Assembly (NCBI GenBank): GCA_965203195.1
Contig: OZ241860.1
Location: forward strand, 1,488,001 to 1,552,000
Length of the DNA stretch: 64,000 nt
Direction of reading: 5' to 3'
Source: Bin87 sp965203195
GTDB lineage: Bacteria; Chloroflexota; Dehalococcoidia; Lucifugimonadales; UBA3495
The stretch's first letter is position 1, and every line of letters begins with the position of its first letter. The notes under the pieces were generated by a model. That model made no database searches, had not been told where the DNA came from, and saw nothing but the letters and a program-made list of their open reading frames with translations. The position numbers and the translations under genes were made by a program. Of the stretch, positions 8,821-16,434 are shown in pieces.

Positions 8821-9657
8821 CTATTCTGCCGTCCGGCGCAATACCGCCACCCGTTCCGCAACCCACTGCCGGAGTTCGGGCGTGAACTCCGGTTCCGGCG
8901 GCGGGTTTTCGTAGCCAGCCACCAAGCCGTAGCGCGCCGTGTGATGCATCCCGTCGATGATGGCGCCCAGGTCAACCTCCGGGCCGGCGTCATCTGGCAG
9001 CAGCGGCAACTCAAACCGGGGGATGGCCTGCTTGACGCCAAAGGGGTACAGCAGCGCCTCGGGACGTTCCAAAGCGCGGCACACCAGGATACGGTAGTCG
9101 CTGGCCGGCGGCGGCGTTTCCAGCGGCATCGGCTCCCCACGCCGGAGCAGGTCAATTTCCACCAGGTTGACGCCGCCGGCAATAACCGCCTCCCGCTTGC
9201 GGATATAACGGCGGCGGCCCTCTCCGGGCGCCTTGTTGGTAGGGGACAGAATCTCAATGATGGTAACCACTTCCCGGTTGGGCGCCCTTTCCACCCGGAG
9301 CCAGGTGACGCGAACTTCGCGGGGCATACGAACCCGCACCGGGGTTGCGCTTTCCGGCCGCGCAGCTACGGCCGCCGGCGCCTCCATAACTGCGGTTGTG
9401 GCGGCGCCCAGCGTTGGAAACCCGGGGCCGGGTTCGTTGGTCACCAGCGCATCCGGTATCACAAAAGTCAGTCCGGACGGATCTCCAAAAGGTTCCGCGA
9501 CTTCAACACGCCGTTGCAAGGCAATGCGGTAGCGGTCGGGCAGCTGCGGCCCCAGAACGCCCCGCAATTGGGCCGCCAGGTCGTCGCGAAAGTCCGGCCA
9601 GATGTCCCGATGCTCTAGGTAAGGGTTCATTCCGGGGAATGGGTTGTCGTAGTTCAT
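8821..9657 (-). CDS. DUF4058 family protein (copy B)
   Basis: The 278-residue product opens with NYDNPFPGMNPYLEHRDIWPDF, the signature of DUF4058. It also has the conserved VTIIEILSPTNKAPGEGRRRYIRKREA segment and LVEIDLLRRGEPMP. The Glu/Lys-rich core with IEILSP and VEIDLLR strands is reminiscent of restriction-endonuclease-like folds, but the family has no established activity. Most of the sequence is identical to the upstream copy at 9727-10563; the N-terminal third and C-terminus diverge most. Both share the leader GGGGACAGCAG before ATG. Confidence 0.85.
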   Translation of the reverse strand: MNYDNPFPGMNPYLEHRDIWPDFRDDLAAQLRGVLGPQLPDRYRIALQRRVEVAEPFGDPSGLTFVIPDALVTNEPGPGFPTLGAATTAVMEAPAAVAARPESATPVRVRMPREVRVTWLRVERAPNREVVTIIEILSPTNKAPGEGRRRYIRKREAVIAGGVNLVEIDLLRRGEPMPLETPPPASDYRILVCRALERPEALLYPFGVKQAIPRFELPLLPDDAGPEVDLGAIIDGMHHTARYGLVAGYENPPPEPEFTPELRQWVAERVAVLRRTAE

Positions 9658-9726
9658 CTGCTGTCCCCTGCGCGCGCCAAGCTTCCGTAGCTGGCAACGG
9701 TTACTTTCCGATAGTATAAATGTACA

Positions 9727-10563
9727 TCACCGAGCCACCTGATGATATGCCGCCACCCGTTCCGCAACCCACTGTTGGACTTCCGGCGCAAACTCCGGTT
9801 CCGGCGGCGGGTTTTCGTAGCCGGCCACCGGCCCGTAGCGCGCCGTGTGGTGCATCCCGTCGATGATGGCGCCCAAGTCAACCTCCGGGCCGGCGTCCTC
9901 TGGCAGCAGCGGCAGCTCAAACCGGGGGATGGCCTGCTTGACGCCAAAGGGGTACAGCAGCGCCTCGGGCCGTTCCAAGGCGCGGCACACCAGGATACGG
10001 TAGTCGCTGGCCGGCGGCGCCGTTTCCAGCGGCATCGGCTCCCCGCGCCGCAGCAGGTCAATCTCCACCAAGTTGACACCGCTGGCAATAACCGCCTCGC
10101 GCTTGCGGATGTAGCGGCGGCGGCCCTCTCCCGGCGCCTTGTTGGTCGGCGACAAAACCTCAATGATGGTAACCACTTCCCGGTTAGACGCCCTTTCCAC
10201 CCGCAGCCAGGTAACACGAACTTCGCGGGGCATCCGAACCCGCAACGGGGTTGCGCTTTCCGGCGGCGCCGCTACGGCAGCCGGCGCCTCCATAACTGCG
10301 GTTGTGGTGGCTCCCGGCGTTGGAAACCCGGGGCCGGGTTCGTTGGTAACCAGCGCATCCGGTATCACAAAGGTCAGTCCGGACGGCGCGCCGAAGGGTT
10401 CCTCAACCTCGACCCGGCGTTGCAAGTCAATGCGGTAGTTGCCAGGGAGTTTTGGCCCCAGCTCCCGGTCCAGGGCGGCAATCAAACGGTCGTGAAATCC
10501 CGGCCAGATGTCCCGATGCTCCAGGTAAGGGTTCATTCCGGGGAACGGGTTGTCGTAGTTCAT
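9727..10563 (-). CDS. DUF4058 family protein (copy A)
   Basis: Also 278 residues, this paralogue starts NYDNPFPGMNPYLEHRDIWPGF and keeps the same EVLSPTNKAPGEG and LVEIDLLRRGEP blocks as its neighbour. The pair is separated by 69 bases that contain a TATACT hexamer on the minus strand at 9717-9712, which could serve copy B separately. Equal length, conserved leaders and high identity indicate a recent tandem duplication. In other genomes DUF4058 genes are often found in multiple copies. Function is unknown. Confidence 0.85.
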   Translation of the reverse strand: MNYDNPFPGMNPYLEHRDIWPGFHDRLIAALDRELGPKLPGNYRIDLQRRVEVEEPFGAPSGLTFVIPDALVTNEPGPGFPTPGATTTAVMEAPAAVAAPPESATPLRVRMPREVRVTWLRVERASNREVVTIIEVLSPTNKAPGEGRRRYIRKREAVIASGVNLVEIDLLRRGEPMPLETAPPASDYRILVCRALERPEALLYPFGVKQAIPRFELPLLPEDAGPEVDLGAIIDGMHHTARYGPVAGYENPPPEPEFAPEVQQWVAERVAAYHQVAR

Positions 10564-10606
10564 CTGCTGTCCCCTGCGCCGGCCGGCGCAAAGAGCGCCT
10601 CCAGTG

Positions 10607-11518
10607 TCAATACCAGTAATAAGGCGCGCTGGCGCGCCGCGCCCAAGTTTCGGACCCGGTTGCGCGCATCGCCGGCCCTAATGCCGCCATCTGCCGCCGC
10701 CATTCGCCGGCGGCGAAGTTGTGCCACATACCATGCCCCGGCAGCAGCCACCGCGCCGACAGGGCGGCCAGCGAGTCCATCGTATCGGCCAGAACGGCCC
10801 ATGAATAGAAGGTTTGCGAAGGGAAAACATCCGGCTCGCCCCGCCGGTGGTTCCAGTGCAGCGTGTCGCCGGTGAACAGGAGCTCATCATCTATGTGATA
10901 GACCACACTGCCCTCGGTATGTCCCGGCGCGGGGATGGAAACTGCGCCGGGCGCGATGGTAGTGGGGCCGTCGCCATCGGTTAGATCGGTGGCACAGGGC
11001 GCGGCATCGGCATCGGCGACAGAAATCCAGACTCGGGCGCCATAGCGTTCCGCCCAGCGGTCGGCGTCGGCGACATCATCGCGGTGGGTCAGCAGAATAT
11101 GGGAGATGCCGCCCAAGTCGTCAATGGCTGCCGCCAGCAAGCGATTGTAGCCGGGGGAGTCCACCATCAAATTGCCGTCCGGTCGGGTTGCCAGATACGA
11201 ATGGGCGGCGAAGGAGGCCACTGCGTTGCTGCCCAAAGCGTACACGCCGGCGGTCAGCGGGTAGGGAAACACGCCACCGGGAGCGCGGGGCTGCCGCCGA
11301 TTGCCGATGGAGCGGGTGGGGCAGGCCATAGCGGCGCGCCACATTGCCGCCGTCTCGCTGGCGCTGACGGGCTGGCGCGCTACGAAAGAGCGCCCGGCGG
11401 CGTCCAAGCCAATCAGCTCCGGCGCCCAGTGTCGCGCCGCGTCGCACCGGATGCAGCGGGAGTCCACGAACCAGTCGCCGGAGGCGTCATCGGGATGCGC
11501 CAGGTCGGGTCGAGGCAT
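10607..11518 (-). CDS. MBL-fold metallo-hydrolase with N-terminal ferredoxin-like segment
   Basis: The 303-residue protein begins with a short Cys-containing region (DSRCIRCDAARHWAPE, later MACPTRSIG) that resembles half of a 4Fe-4S domain. The metallo-beta-lactamase fold follows. Metal ligands appear as LLTHRDDVADADRW, which lacks the usual second His of HxHxDH, then PGHTEGSVVYHID, LLFTGDTLHWN and LPGHGMWH. This variant ligand pattern occurs in a subgroup of MBL proteins fused to ferredoxin-like domains. It is a probable hydrolase or oxidoreductase of unknown substrate. Confidence 0.85.
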   Translation of the reverse strand: MPRPDLAHPDDASGDWFVDSRCIRCDAARHWAPELIGLDAAGRSFVARQPVSASETAAMWRAAMACPTRSIGNRRQPRAPGGVFPYPLTAGVYALGSNAVASFAAHSYLATRPDGNLMVDSPGYNRLLAAAIDDLGGISHILLTHRDDVADADRWAERYGARVWISVADADAAPCATDLTDGDGPTTIAPGAVSIPAPGHTEGSVVYHIDDELLFTGDTLHWNHRRGEPDVFPSQTFYSWAVLADTMDSLAALSARWLLPGHGMWHNFAAGEWRRQMAALGPAMRATGSETWARRASAPYYWY

Positions 11519-11533
11519 AGGATCGGTTGCCCT

Positions 11534-11956
11534 CTAGCCCCGCCGCCGCTTGTGCTGGCGCAGGATGCAGTCGTCCATCACTACGCCCAGGCCGGCGGCG
11601 CGGGCGCGTTGCGCGGCGGCTTCATCCACCACGCCGTCCTGCATCCACACATAGCGCGCGCCGATCCCGGCGGCGGCGGCGCACACGGCGCCGGCGAACT
11701 CGCTGCGGCGGAACACGTCGACCAGGTCAATGGGCGCGCCCGCGGCCCGGGCGGCGATGGCGGCCGATTCCAGGTCGGCGTAAGACGGCTCGCCCAGCAC
11801 GGCGGCGCCTTTCAGGGCCGGATTCACCGGGATGATGCGGTAGCCCTGCGCCTGCATATAGGCGGAAACGCCGTGGCTGTCCCGCGCCGGGTTGTCGGAA
11901 AGGCCAACCACGGCGATGGTTTTCACCTTGTCCAGGATTTCGTCAATGAGGTCCAT
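11534..11956 (-). CDS. CoA-binding domain protein (YccU-like)
   Basis: The 140-residue protein is a single Rossmann-like CoA_binding domain. KTIAVVGLSDNPARDSHGVSAYMQAQGYRIIPVNP gives the nucleotide-binding strand and loop, then VDVFRRSEF and the ARYVWMQDGVVDEAAAQRARAAGLGVVMDDCI terminus. Small stand-alone versions (YccU) bind CoA but have no defined reaction. It sits 15 bases upstream of the MBL gene on the same strand, so the two are likely co-transcribed. Confidence 0.9.
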   Translation of the reverse strand: MDLIDEILDKVKTIAVVGLSDNPARDSHGVSAYMQAQGYRIIPVNPALKGAAVLGEPSYADLESAAIAARAAGAPIDLVDVFRRSEFAGAVCAAAAGIGARYVWMQDGVVDEAAAQRARAAGLGVVMDDCILRQHKRRRG

Positions 11957-12046
11957 TGTGGCCTCCCGTTAAGTGTGGTCTCCCGTTAAGCGCAGCGCCG
12001 GAGCGGTGAATGCACCGCCCCGGCCCGCGAATGTCCGGCGGCCGAC

Positions 12047-12421
12047 CTAGCGGCTGGCGGCGCTGTCGTTGGTGGTGATGGTGATGTGGCCCATATAGCC
12101 GTTGGCGGTGGCGCCGTGCCAGTGATTTTCGCCGGCCTTGATGTGGACGACATCGCCCACGCCCACTGCAATTTCTTGGGTTTCGTCGGCGACGATGCCG
12201 TTGCCGACGGTAATCACCAGGATCTGGTCGCTGCTGTGGCGGTGCCAGCCGGTTTGGGCGCCCTTTTCAAAGTTGACCACGCTGGCGTTGAAAAAGTCGC
12301 TCTGCCCCGCGCCGATGATGGGCTGGCGGGTGCGATGGACGGCGCCCCCGTCCCAGCCGGGAACGGCTTCCGCCGGGCCCAGGGGTACATGGTCAACATT
12401 GGCGATGCGTACTACGCGCAT
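12047..12421 (-). CDS. Small cupin-domain protein
   Basis: From the ATG at 12421 the product is 124 residues. The cupin metal site is visible as GWHRHSSDQILVI, then GDVVHIKAGENHWHGA, giving the His/Gln/His pattern. A TTG-type longer frame upstream was rejected because the preceding bases belong to the SMP-30 gene's surroundings and read as low-complexity Arg/Pro. It is paralogous to the cupin at 29963-30325. Downstream of the SMP-30 gene and in the same direction, it may act in the same small-molecule pathway, but this is inference. Confidence 0.85.
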   Translation of the reverse strand: MRVVRIANVDHVPLGPAEAVPGWDGGAVHRTRQPIIGAGQSDFFNASVVNFEKGAQTGWHRHSSDQILVITVGNGIVADETQEIAVGVGDVVHIKAGENHWHGATANGYMGHITITTNDSAASR

Positions 12422-12486
12422 AATGGTTGCCTCCTGCGTTGGTTTTTGATTGCGCCCGAGTTGGGCGGGCTTGCGCCGGGCAGCAC

Positions 12487-13404
12487 CTACTTCGCCGGTA
12501 CCGGCACTCCGGCGATTTTCACCGGCACGCTGCCCAGGGTGTTGCGGCTGGTGAAAAACAGCGTTTTCCAGTCGTCGCCGCCGAAGCAGAGGTTGGTAGT
12601 GGCGGACTGGCCATGCACCACGATGCCCAGGGTTTCGCCGCCGGGGCTGAGGATGTGCAGGCCGCCGGCGCCGCCGCAATAGACATTGCCTTCGGTGTCC
12701 ACTTTCATCCCGTCGGGCACGCCCTCCCGCGGCCCGCGCAGGTCGGCGAACACACGCTGCGTGGCCAGGGCCAGGGAGCCGTCATCCTGCACATCAAAGG
12801 CGCGGATGACGCCCCGGCGGGAGTCGTTGATGTAGAGGATGCTTTCGTCCGGCGAAAAGGCCAGGCCGTTGGGGACGACGAAGTCGGATACCAGCAGGGT
12901 CAGCCTGCCCAGGTCGGCGGAGAGGCGAAAGACGCCAGAGATGGTCTGTTCCCACTGCTCCCGGGGGCGACGGAAGGTCCAGGGGTCGGTGAAGTAGATG
13001 CTGCCGTCGGATTTGACGACCACATCGTTGGGGCGGTTGAGCTGGCGGCCCTGGAACTGGTTGGCGAGGACGGTGGTGGAGCCGTCGTGTTCCCGCCGGC
13101 TGATGCGGCGGCCGTCGTGTTCGGCGGCGATGAGGCGGCCCTGCAAGTCGCGGGTGAGGCCGTTGTGCCGGTTGACGGGTTCGGCGTCCACGGTGATGCC
13201 GCCGCCGGGGGTGTAGCGCATCCGGCGGTTGTTGTGGATGTCGCTGAACAGCAGATAGCCGCCGTTGCCGTCGCCGGCGTCAGCCCACCACAGCGGCCCT
13301 TCGGCCGGCCCCTCGGCGCCGCCGAAACCGGCGCCGTGTTCGGTGATGGGCGCATCGCCGTCAATGATGGCATCCACCGCGTTGTAGATTCGCTCAATGG
13401 GCAT
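12487..13404 (-). CDS. SMP-30/gluconolactonase/LRE family protein
   Basis: I start at the ATG at 13404 (PIERIYNAVDAIIDG), giving 305 residues; upstream frame is Arg/Pro-rich filler. The six-bladed propeller signatures are clear: AEGPLWWAD, NRHNGLTRDLQGRLIAAEHDGRRI, NRPNDVVVKSDGSIYFTDP, PNGLAFSPDESILYINDS and GVPDGMKVDTEGNVY. Glu, Asn and Asp in these blocks bind the divalent metal. Family members hydrolyse lactones, but specificity cannot be read here. It is followed at 65 bases by the cupin gene. Confidence 0.9.
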   Translation of the reverse strand: MPIERIYNAVDAIIDGDAPITEHGAGFGGAEGPAEGPLWWADAGDGNGGYLLFSDIHNNRRMRYTPGGGITVDAEPVNRHNGLTRDLQGRLIAAEHDGRRISRREHDGSTTVLANQFQGRQLNRPNDVVVKSDGSIYFTDPWTFRRPREQWEQTISGVFRLSADLGRLTLLVSDFVVPNGLAFSPDESILYINDSRRGVIRAFDVQDDGSLALATQRVFADLRGPREGVPDGMKVDTEGNVYCGGAGGLHILSPGGETLGIVVHGQSATTNLCFGGDDWKTLFFTSRNTLGSVPVKIAGVPVPAK

Positions 13405-13560
13405 AGTTGCGCCTCCTGTATTCAAATGGCGTGGCGATGGCCTGACCGATGGCCTGATGCCAGACGGGCCGATCGTACTACGTATCCGCCGCGGAATGCG
13501 CGCGGAACGGCACATACCCGGCATTGTAGGCGTGCGCCGCACGGGGCGCAATGCCGGGCG

Positions 13561-13824
13561 TCAGCAGGAGTAGCGGTGGATCTCGTCGAGTTTGTAGGCC
13601 CGGCAGGCGGTGTCGTGGAACAGAGCCGCCTTTTCGTCCGGCGTATAGGCGGCGATAGCGGGGCTGTCGTCCCAGGCGCAGGAAAGGCGTGTGCCGTGAA
13701 AGCGGTAATCGCCGGACGCGAAGTGGTACTGAATCACCTCGTGAGCGCTGGAATCCATCAGATTGGCGCAGGCTACGACGCCGGCGGTGATGGCCGCAAA
13801 CCTAATGCCGGCCGCTAACTGCTG
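13561..13824 (-). pseudogene. Fragment resembling the C-terminus of an amidohydrolase
   Basis: An open stretch from 13824 down to the stop at 13561 encodes VVACANLMDSSAHEVIQYHF and ends TPDEKAALFHDTACRAYKLDEI. The last motif (EK-AALFHDTACRAYKL) is the standard terminus of amidohydrolase-2 (TIM-barrel) proteins. No catalytic histidines or N-terminal domain are present, and a TGA at 13827-13825 blocks the frame. I interpret it as a truncated gene; a small functional protein starting at the ATG at 13758 (65 residues) cannot be excluded. Confidence 0.45.
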
Positions 13825-14002
13825 TCAATCACGCCGGCGTCAGCAAAAAATGCGGCCGGCGGGGACGGTGATTAGTGATTAAGGACGGCGAGGCACCGGG
13901 GCGGCCGTTCACATCAGCTGCCCGGTCGGGCCGTTGGGCCGGATTGCGAAACCGCCGCATCGGGCAAAACCCGCCGGCCCATCGCTATGCGGCGCCTGCG
14001 GC

Positions 14003-14039
14003 ATTGGGGGTTAAATAGGCGAGGGATTTTACCCCCAAT
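14003..14039 (+). promoter_or_regulatory. Inverted repeat directly upstream of the methyltransferase start
   Basis: ATTGGGGGT at 14003-14011 pairs with ACCCCCAAT at 14031-14039, and the flanking TTAAAT/ATTTT allows partial extension. A TTTT follows and the ATG of the methyltransferase is nine bases further on. It could be a terminator or attenuator, or an operator for autoregulation of the methylase. It could also be the tip of an IS-like end, because CCCCCAATTT also occurs just inside the right end of the IS at 6575-6585. Confidence 0.5.
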
Positions 14040-14048
14040 TTTGAGAAT

Positions 14049-14894
14049 ATGGCCAAATCAATGCGCCCCTGGCTCAATCGCATCCATCATGGCGACTGCC
14101 TCGCCGTGATGTCCCGGATGCCCGCCGCATCGGTGAACCTGGTGGTCACCTCGCCGCCCTACAACCTGCTCAACAGCAGCGGCAACGGGATGAAAAACGG
14201 CAACGGCGGCAAGTGGGCCGGCGCCGCCCTGATGCAGGGGTACGCCGGCCACGCCGACCGGATGCCTCACGCCGATTATGTCGACTGGCAGCGGGAGTGC
14301 ATCCGCCAGATGCTGCGGGCGCTGACCCCCGACGGCGCCATTTTCTACAACCACAAGTGGCGGGTGCAACGGGGCCTGCTGCAAGACCGCGCCGACATTA
14401 TGGACGGCTTCCCGGTGCGGCAGATTATCATCTGGCAGCGCGCCGGCGGTTTCAACCACAACCCCGGCTACTTTCTGCCCACTTACGAGGTCATCTACCT
14501 CATCGCCAACCCGGAGTTCCGGCTGGCGCCCAAAGCCGGGGGCATCGGCGACGTGTGGCAGATCCGGCAGGATCGGGGCAACCCGCATCCGGCTTCCTTT
14601 CCGGTGGAACTGGCGCGGCGGGCGATTGCCGCCACTACCGCCGAAGTGGTGCTGGATCCGTTCATCGGCAGCGGCACCACGGCCGTGGCGGCGCTGCGGG
14701 AAGGCCGCCAGTACATCGGCATTGACCTGTCGGAGGAATACTGCCGGATGGCGCGGCAGCGGGTGGCGCGGGCGGCGGCGGAAATGGAACGCGCCGGCGC
14801 TGAACCCGCCACGCCGTCGGGCCTGGATGTCAGGGCGATGCTGCAAGGGGAGGCGGAGACAGCCGAGGCCGGGACAACGGCGCGGCGGCGTTAA
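14049..14894 (+). CDS. Orphan beta-class DNA methyltransferase (N6-A or N4-C)
   Basis: The 281-residue protein has TSPPYN at 34-39 (catalytic motif IV) before DPFIGSGTT at 203-211 (AdoMet-binding motif I), the order of beta-class amino-methyltransferases. GDCLAVMSRMP precedes motif IV and QYIGIDLSEEYCRMAR completes the AdoMet site. It would methylate an exocyclic amino group at a specific DNA sequence. TSPPYN fits either N4-cytosine or N6-adenine enzymes. No restriction enzyme is adjacent unless the Uma2 nuclease-like genes that follow are involved. Confidence 0.88.
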   Translation: MAKSMRPWLNRIHHGDCLAVMSRMPAASVNLVVTSPPYNLLNSSGNGMKNGNGGKWAGAALMQGYAGHADRMPHADYVDWQRECIRQMLRALTPDGAIFYNHKWRVQRGLLQDRADIMDGFPVRQIIIWQRAGGFNHNPGYFLPTYEVIYLIANPEFRLAPKAGGIGDVWQIRQDRGNPHPASFPVELARRAIAATTAEVVLDPFIGSGTTAVAALREGRQYIGIDLSEEYCRMARQRVARAAAEMERAGAEPATPSGLDVRAMLQGEAETAEAGTTARRR

Positions 14895-14943
14895 CCGGCC
14901 GCCGGCCGGCGCGCAGTGGTACAATCGGCGGCGAGGTGATGTG

Positions 14944-15666
14944 ATGACTACCGCCGCCGTTCTTTCGCCGCCATCCGTTCCGACCCGACCGGCCGACCCA
15001 CCGGCTGTTCCGCCGGACGTCCGGCCGGGGCGAGGGCAATCGGGCACGCTGGCCATCCCCCTGGCCGAGTTCGGCAGAACGCTGGCCGACCCCGACATTG
15101 ACCGCTGGCTGGAGGCTTTCGCGGAGCGCAATTCGGCCAGCGGCCACACCTACGCCATTTCCGGGCAAGGAGTTCTGCTGATTATGCCCCCAACAGGACA
15201 TCCCGGCGTACTGCATGAAGGCGCTTTTTTCGGCGAGCTGTACAACTGGAACGGCGAACACGGACATGGCGGCTATGTTTTCCTGCCTACTGCCCGGTTC
15301 ATCCTGCCCGACGGCTCGCGCTTCGGGCCGGACGCCGCCTGGTTGCGGGCGGAACGGCGCGACGAACTGATGCAACCGCATAACCGCCCGTTCCCACAAA
15401 TTGTCCCCGACTTTATCGTTGAGGTGCAATCCCCGTCCAATAGCCGCCAGGAACTGGTAGATAAAATCAACCTGTTCCTGTGCTACGGCGCCCGGCTGGC
15501 GTGGCTACTGGACGTAGCTGCCCGCGAAGTCATCAAGTTTCGTCCCGGCCAGGAGCCTGAGGTTCTGTATGACCCGGAGTTTGTGGACGGCGATGAGGAT
15601 GTTTTGCCCGGTTTCCGTTTCGCCGTGCGGGCAAGGATGTTTGACTTTATGACCGGAATGGAGTAG
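14944..15666 (+). CDS. Uma2 family (DUF820) nuclease-like protein
   Basis: The 240-residue protein (start ATG 14944, preceded by GAGGTGATGTG) has a Pro-rich N-terminus and the Uma2 core. SGHTYAISGQGVLLIMPPTG, then ARFILPDGSRFGPDAAWL, then VPDFIVEVQSPSNSRQELVDKINLFLCYGARLAWLLD. D in GPDAAW, and E-x-Q/K in DFIVEVQSPS match the PD-(D/E)XK endonuclease-like site of this family. Cellular role is not known. It lies 49 bases after the methyltransferase and 5 bases before a close paralogue, suggesting an operon. Confidence 0.85.
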   Translation: MTTAAVLSPPSVPTRPADPPAVPPDVRPGRGQSGTLAIPLAEFGRTLADPDIDRWLEAFAERNSASGHTYAISGQGVLLIMPPTGHPGVLHEGAFFGELYNWNGEHGHGGYVFLPTARFILPDGSRFGPDAAWLRAERRDELMQPHNRPFPQIVPDFIVEVQSPSNSRQELVDKINLFLCYGARLAWLLDVAAREVIKFRPGQEPEVLYDPEFVDGDEDVLPGFRFAVRARMFDFMTGME

Positions 15667-15671
15667 CAGCG

Positions 15672-16403
15672 ATGACTACCGCTCCCGTTTTATCGCCGCC
15701 CGCGCCGCCGCTGCCGGCGCCATCAACCCGCCCGGCTGCATGGCCGGCCGACCTGTCGGACGTCCGGCAGGGGCGAGGGCAATGGGGCACGCTGGCTATC
15801 CCCCTGGCCGAGTTCGGCAGAACGCTGGCCGACACCGACATTGACGGCTGGCTGGAGGCTTTTGCGGAGCGCAATTCCGCCGGCGGCCATACCTATGCCA
15901 TTTCCGGCAAAGGAGTTCTGCTGATTATGCCTCCAACAGGACACCCCGGCGCGGTCCACGAAATGAAGCTCGTTGTCGCCCTGGATATTTGGACGGACGA
16001 AAATGGCGGCGTGGCTTTTCCCGCAACGGCCCGGTTCATCCTGCCCGACGGCTCCCGCTTCGGGCCGGACGCCGCTTGGGTGCGGGAGGAACGGCGGGCG
16101 GAACTGCTGGACGAGGGCAACCGCCCGTTCCCCCAGATTGTCCCCGACTTTATTGCGGAGATACAATCGCCGTCTAACAGCCGTGAGGAACTGGTAGCGA
16201 AAATCAACCTGTTCCTGCGCTATGGCACCAGGCTGGCGTGGCTGCTGGACGCCGCCGCCCGCGAAGTCATCAAGTTTCGTCCCGGCCAGGAGCCTGAGGT
16301 TCTGTATGACCCGGAGTTTGTGGACGGCGATGAGGATGTACTGCCCGGCTTCCGTTTCGACGTGCGGGCGAGGATGTTTGACTTTATGACCGGCGCCGGC
16401 TAG
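15672..16403 (+). CDS. Uma2 family (DUF820) nuclease-like protein, tandem paralogue
   Basis: This 243-residue paralogue shares the MTTA-VLSPP start, the LADTDIDGWLEAFAERNSAGG block and GPDAAWVREERRAELLDEGNRPFPQIVPDFIAEIQSPSN with the gene just upstream. The putative active-site residues (D in GPDAAW, E in FIAEIQSP) are kept. The last 50 codons (VIKFRPGQEPEVLYDPEF onward) are nearly identical at the DNA level to copy one. The middle (KLVVALDIWTDENGGVAF) diverges strongly. Either recent duplication or gene conversion of the ends explains this. Confidence 0.85.
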   Translation: MTTAPVLSPPAPPLPAPSTRPAAWPADLSDVRQGRGQWGTLAIPLAEFGRTLADTDIDGWLEAFAERNSAGGHTYAISGKGVLLIMPPTGHPGAVHEMKLVVALDIWTDENGGVAFPATARFILPDGSRFGPDAAWVREERRAELLDEGNRPFPQIVPDFIAEIQSPSNSREELVAKINLFLRYGTRLAWLLDAAAREVIKFRPGQEPEVLYDPEFVDGDEDVLPGFRFDVRARMFDFMTGAG

Positions 16404-16434
16404 ATACCGCATCCGCGCCGGCGCCGGCCAGTCT

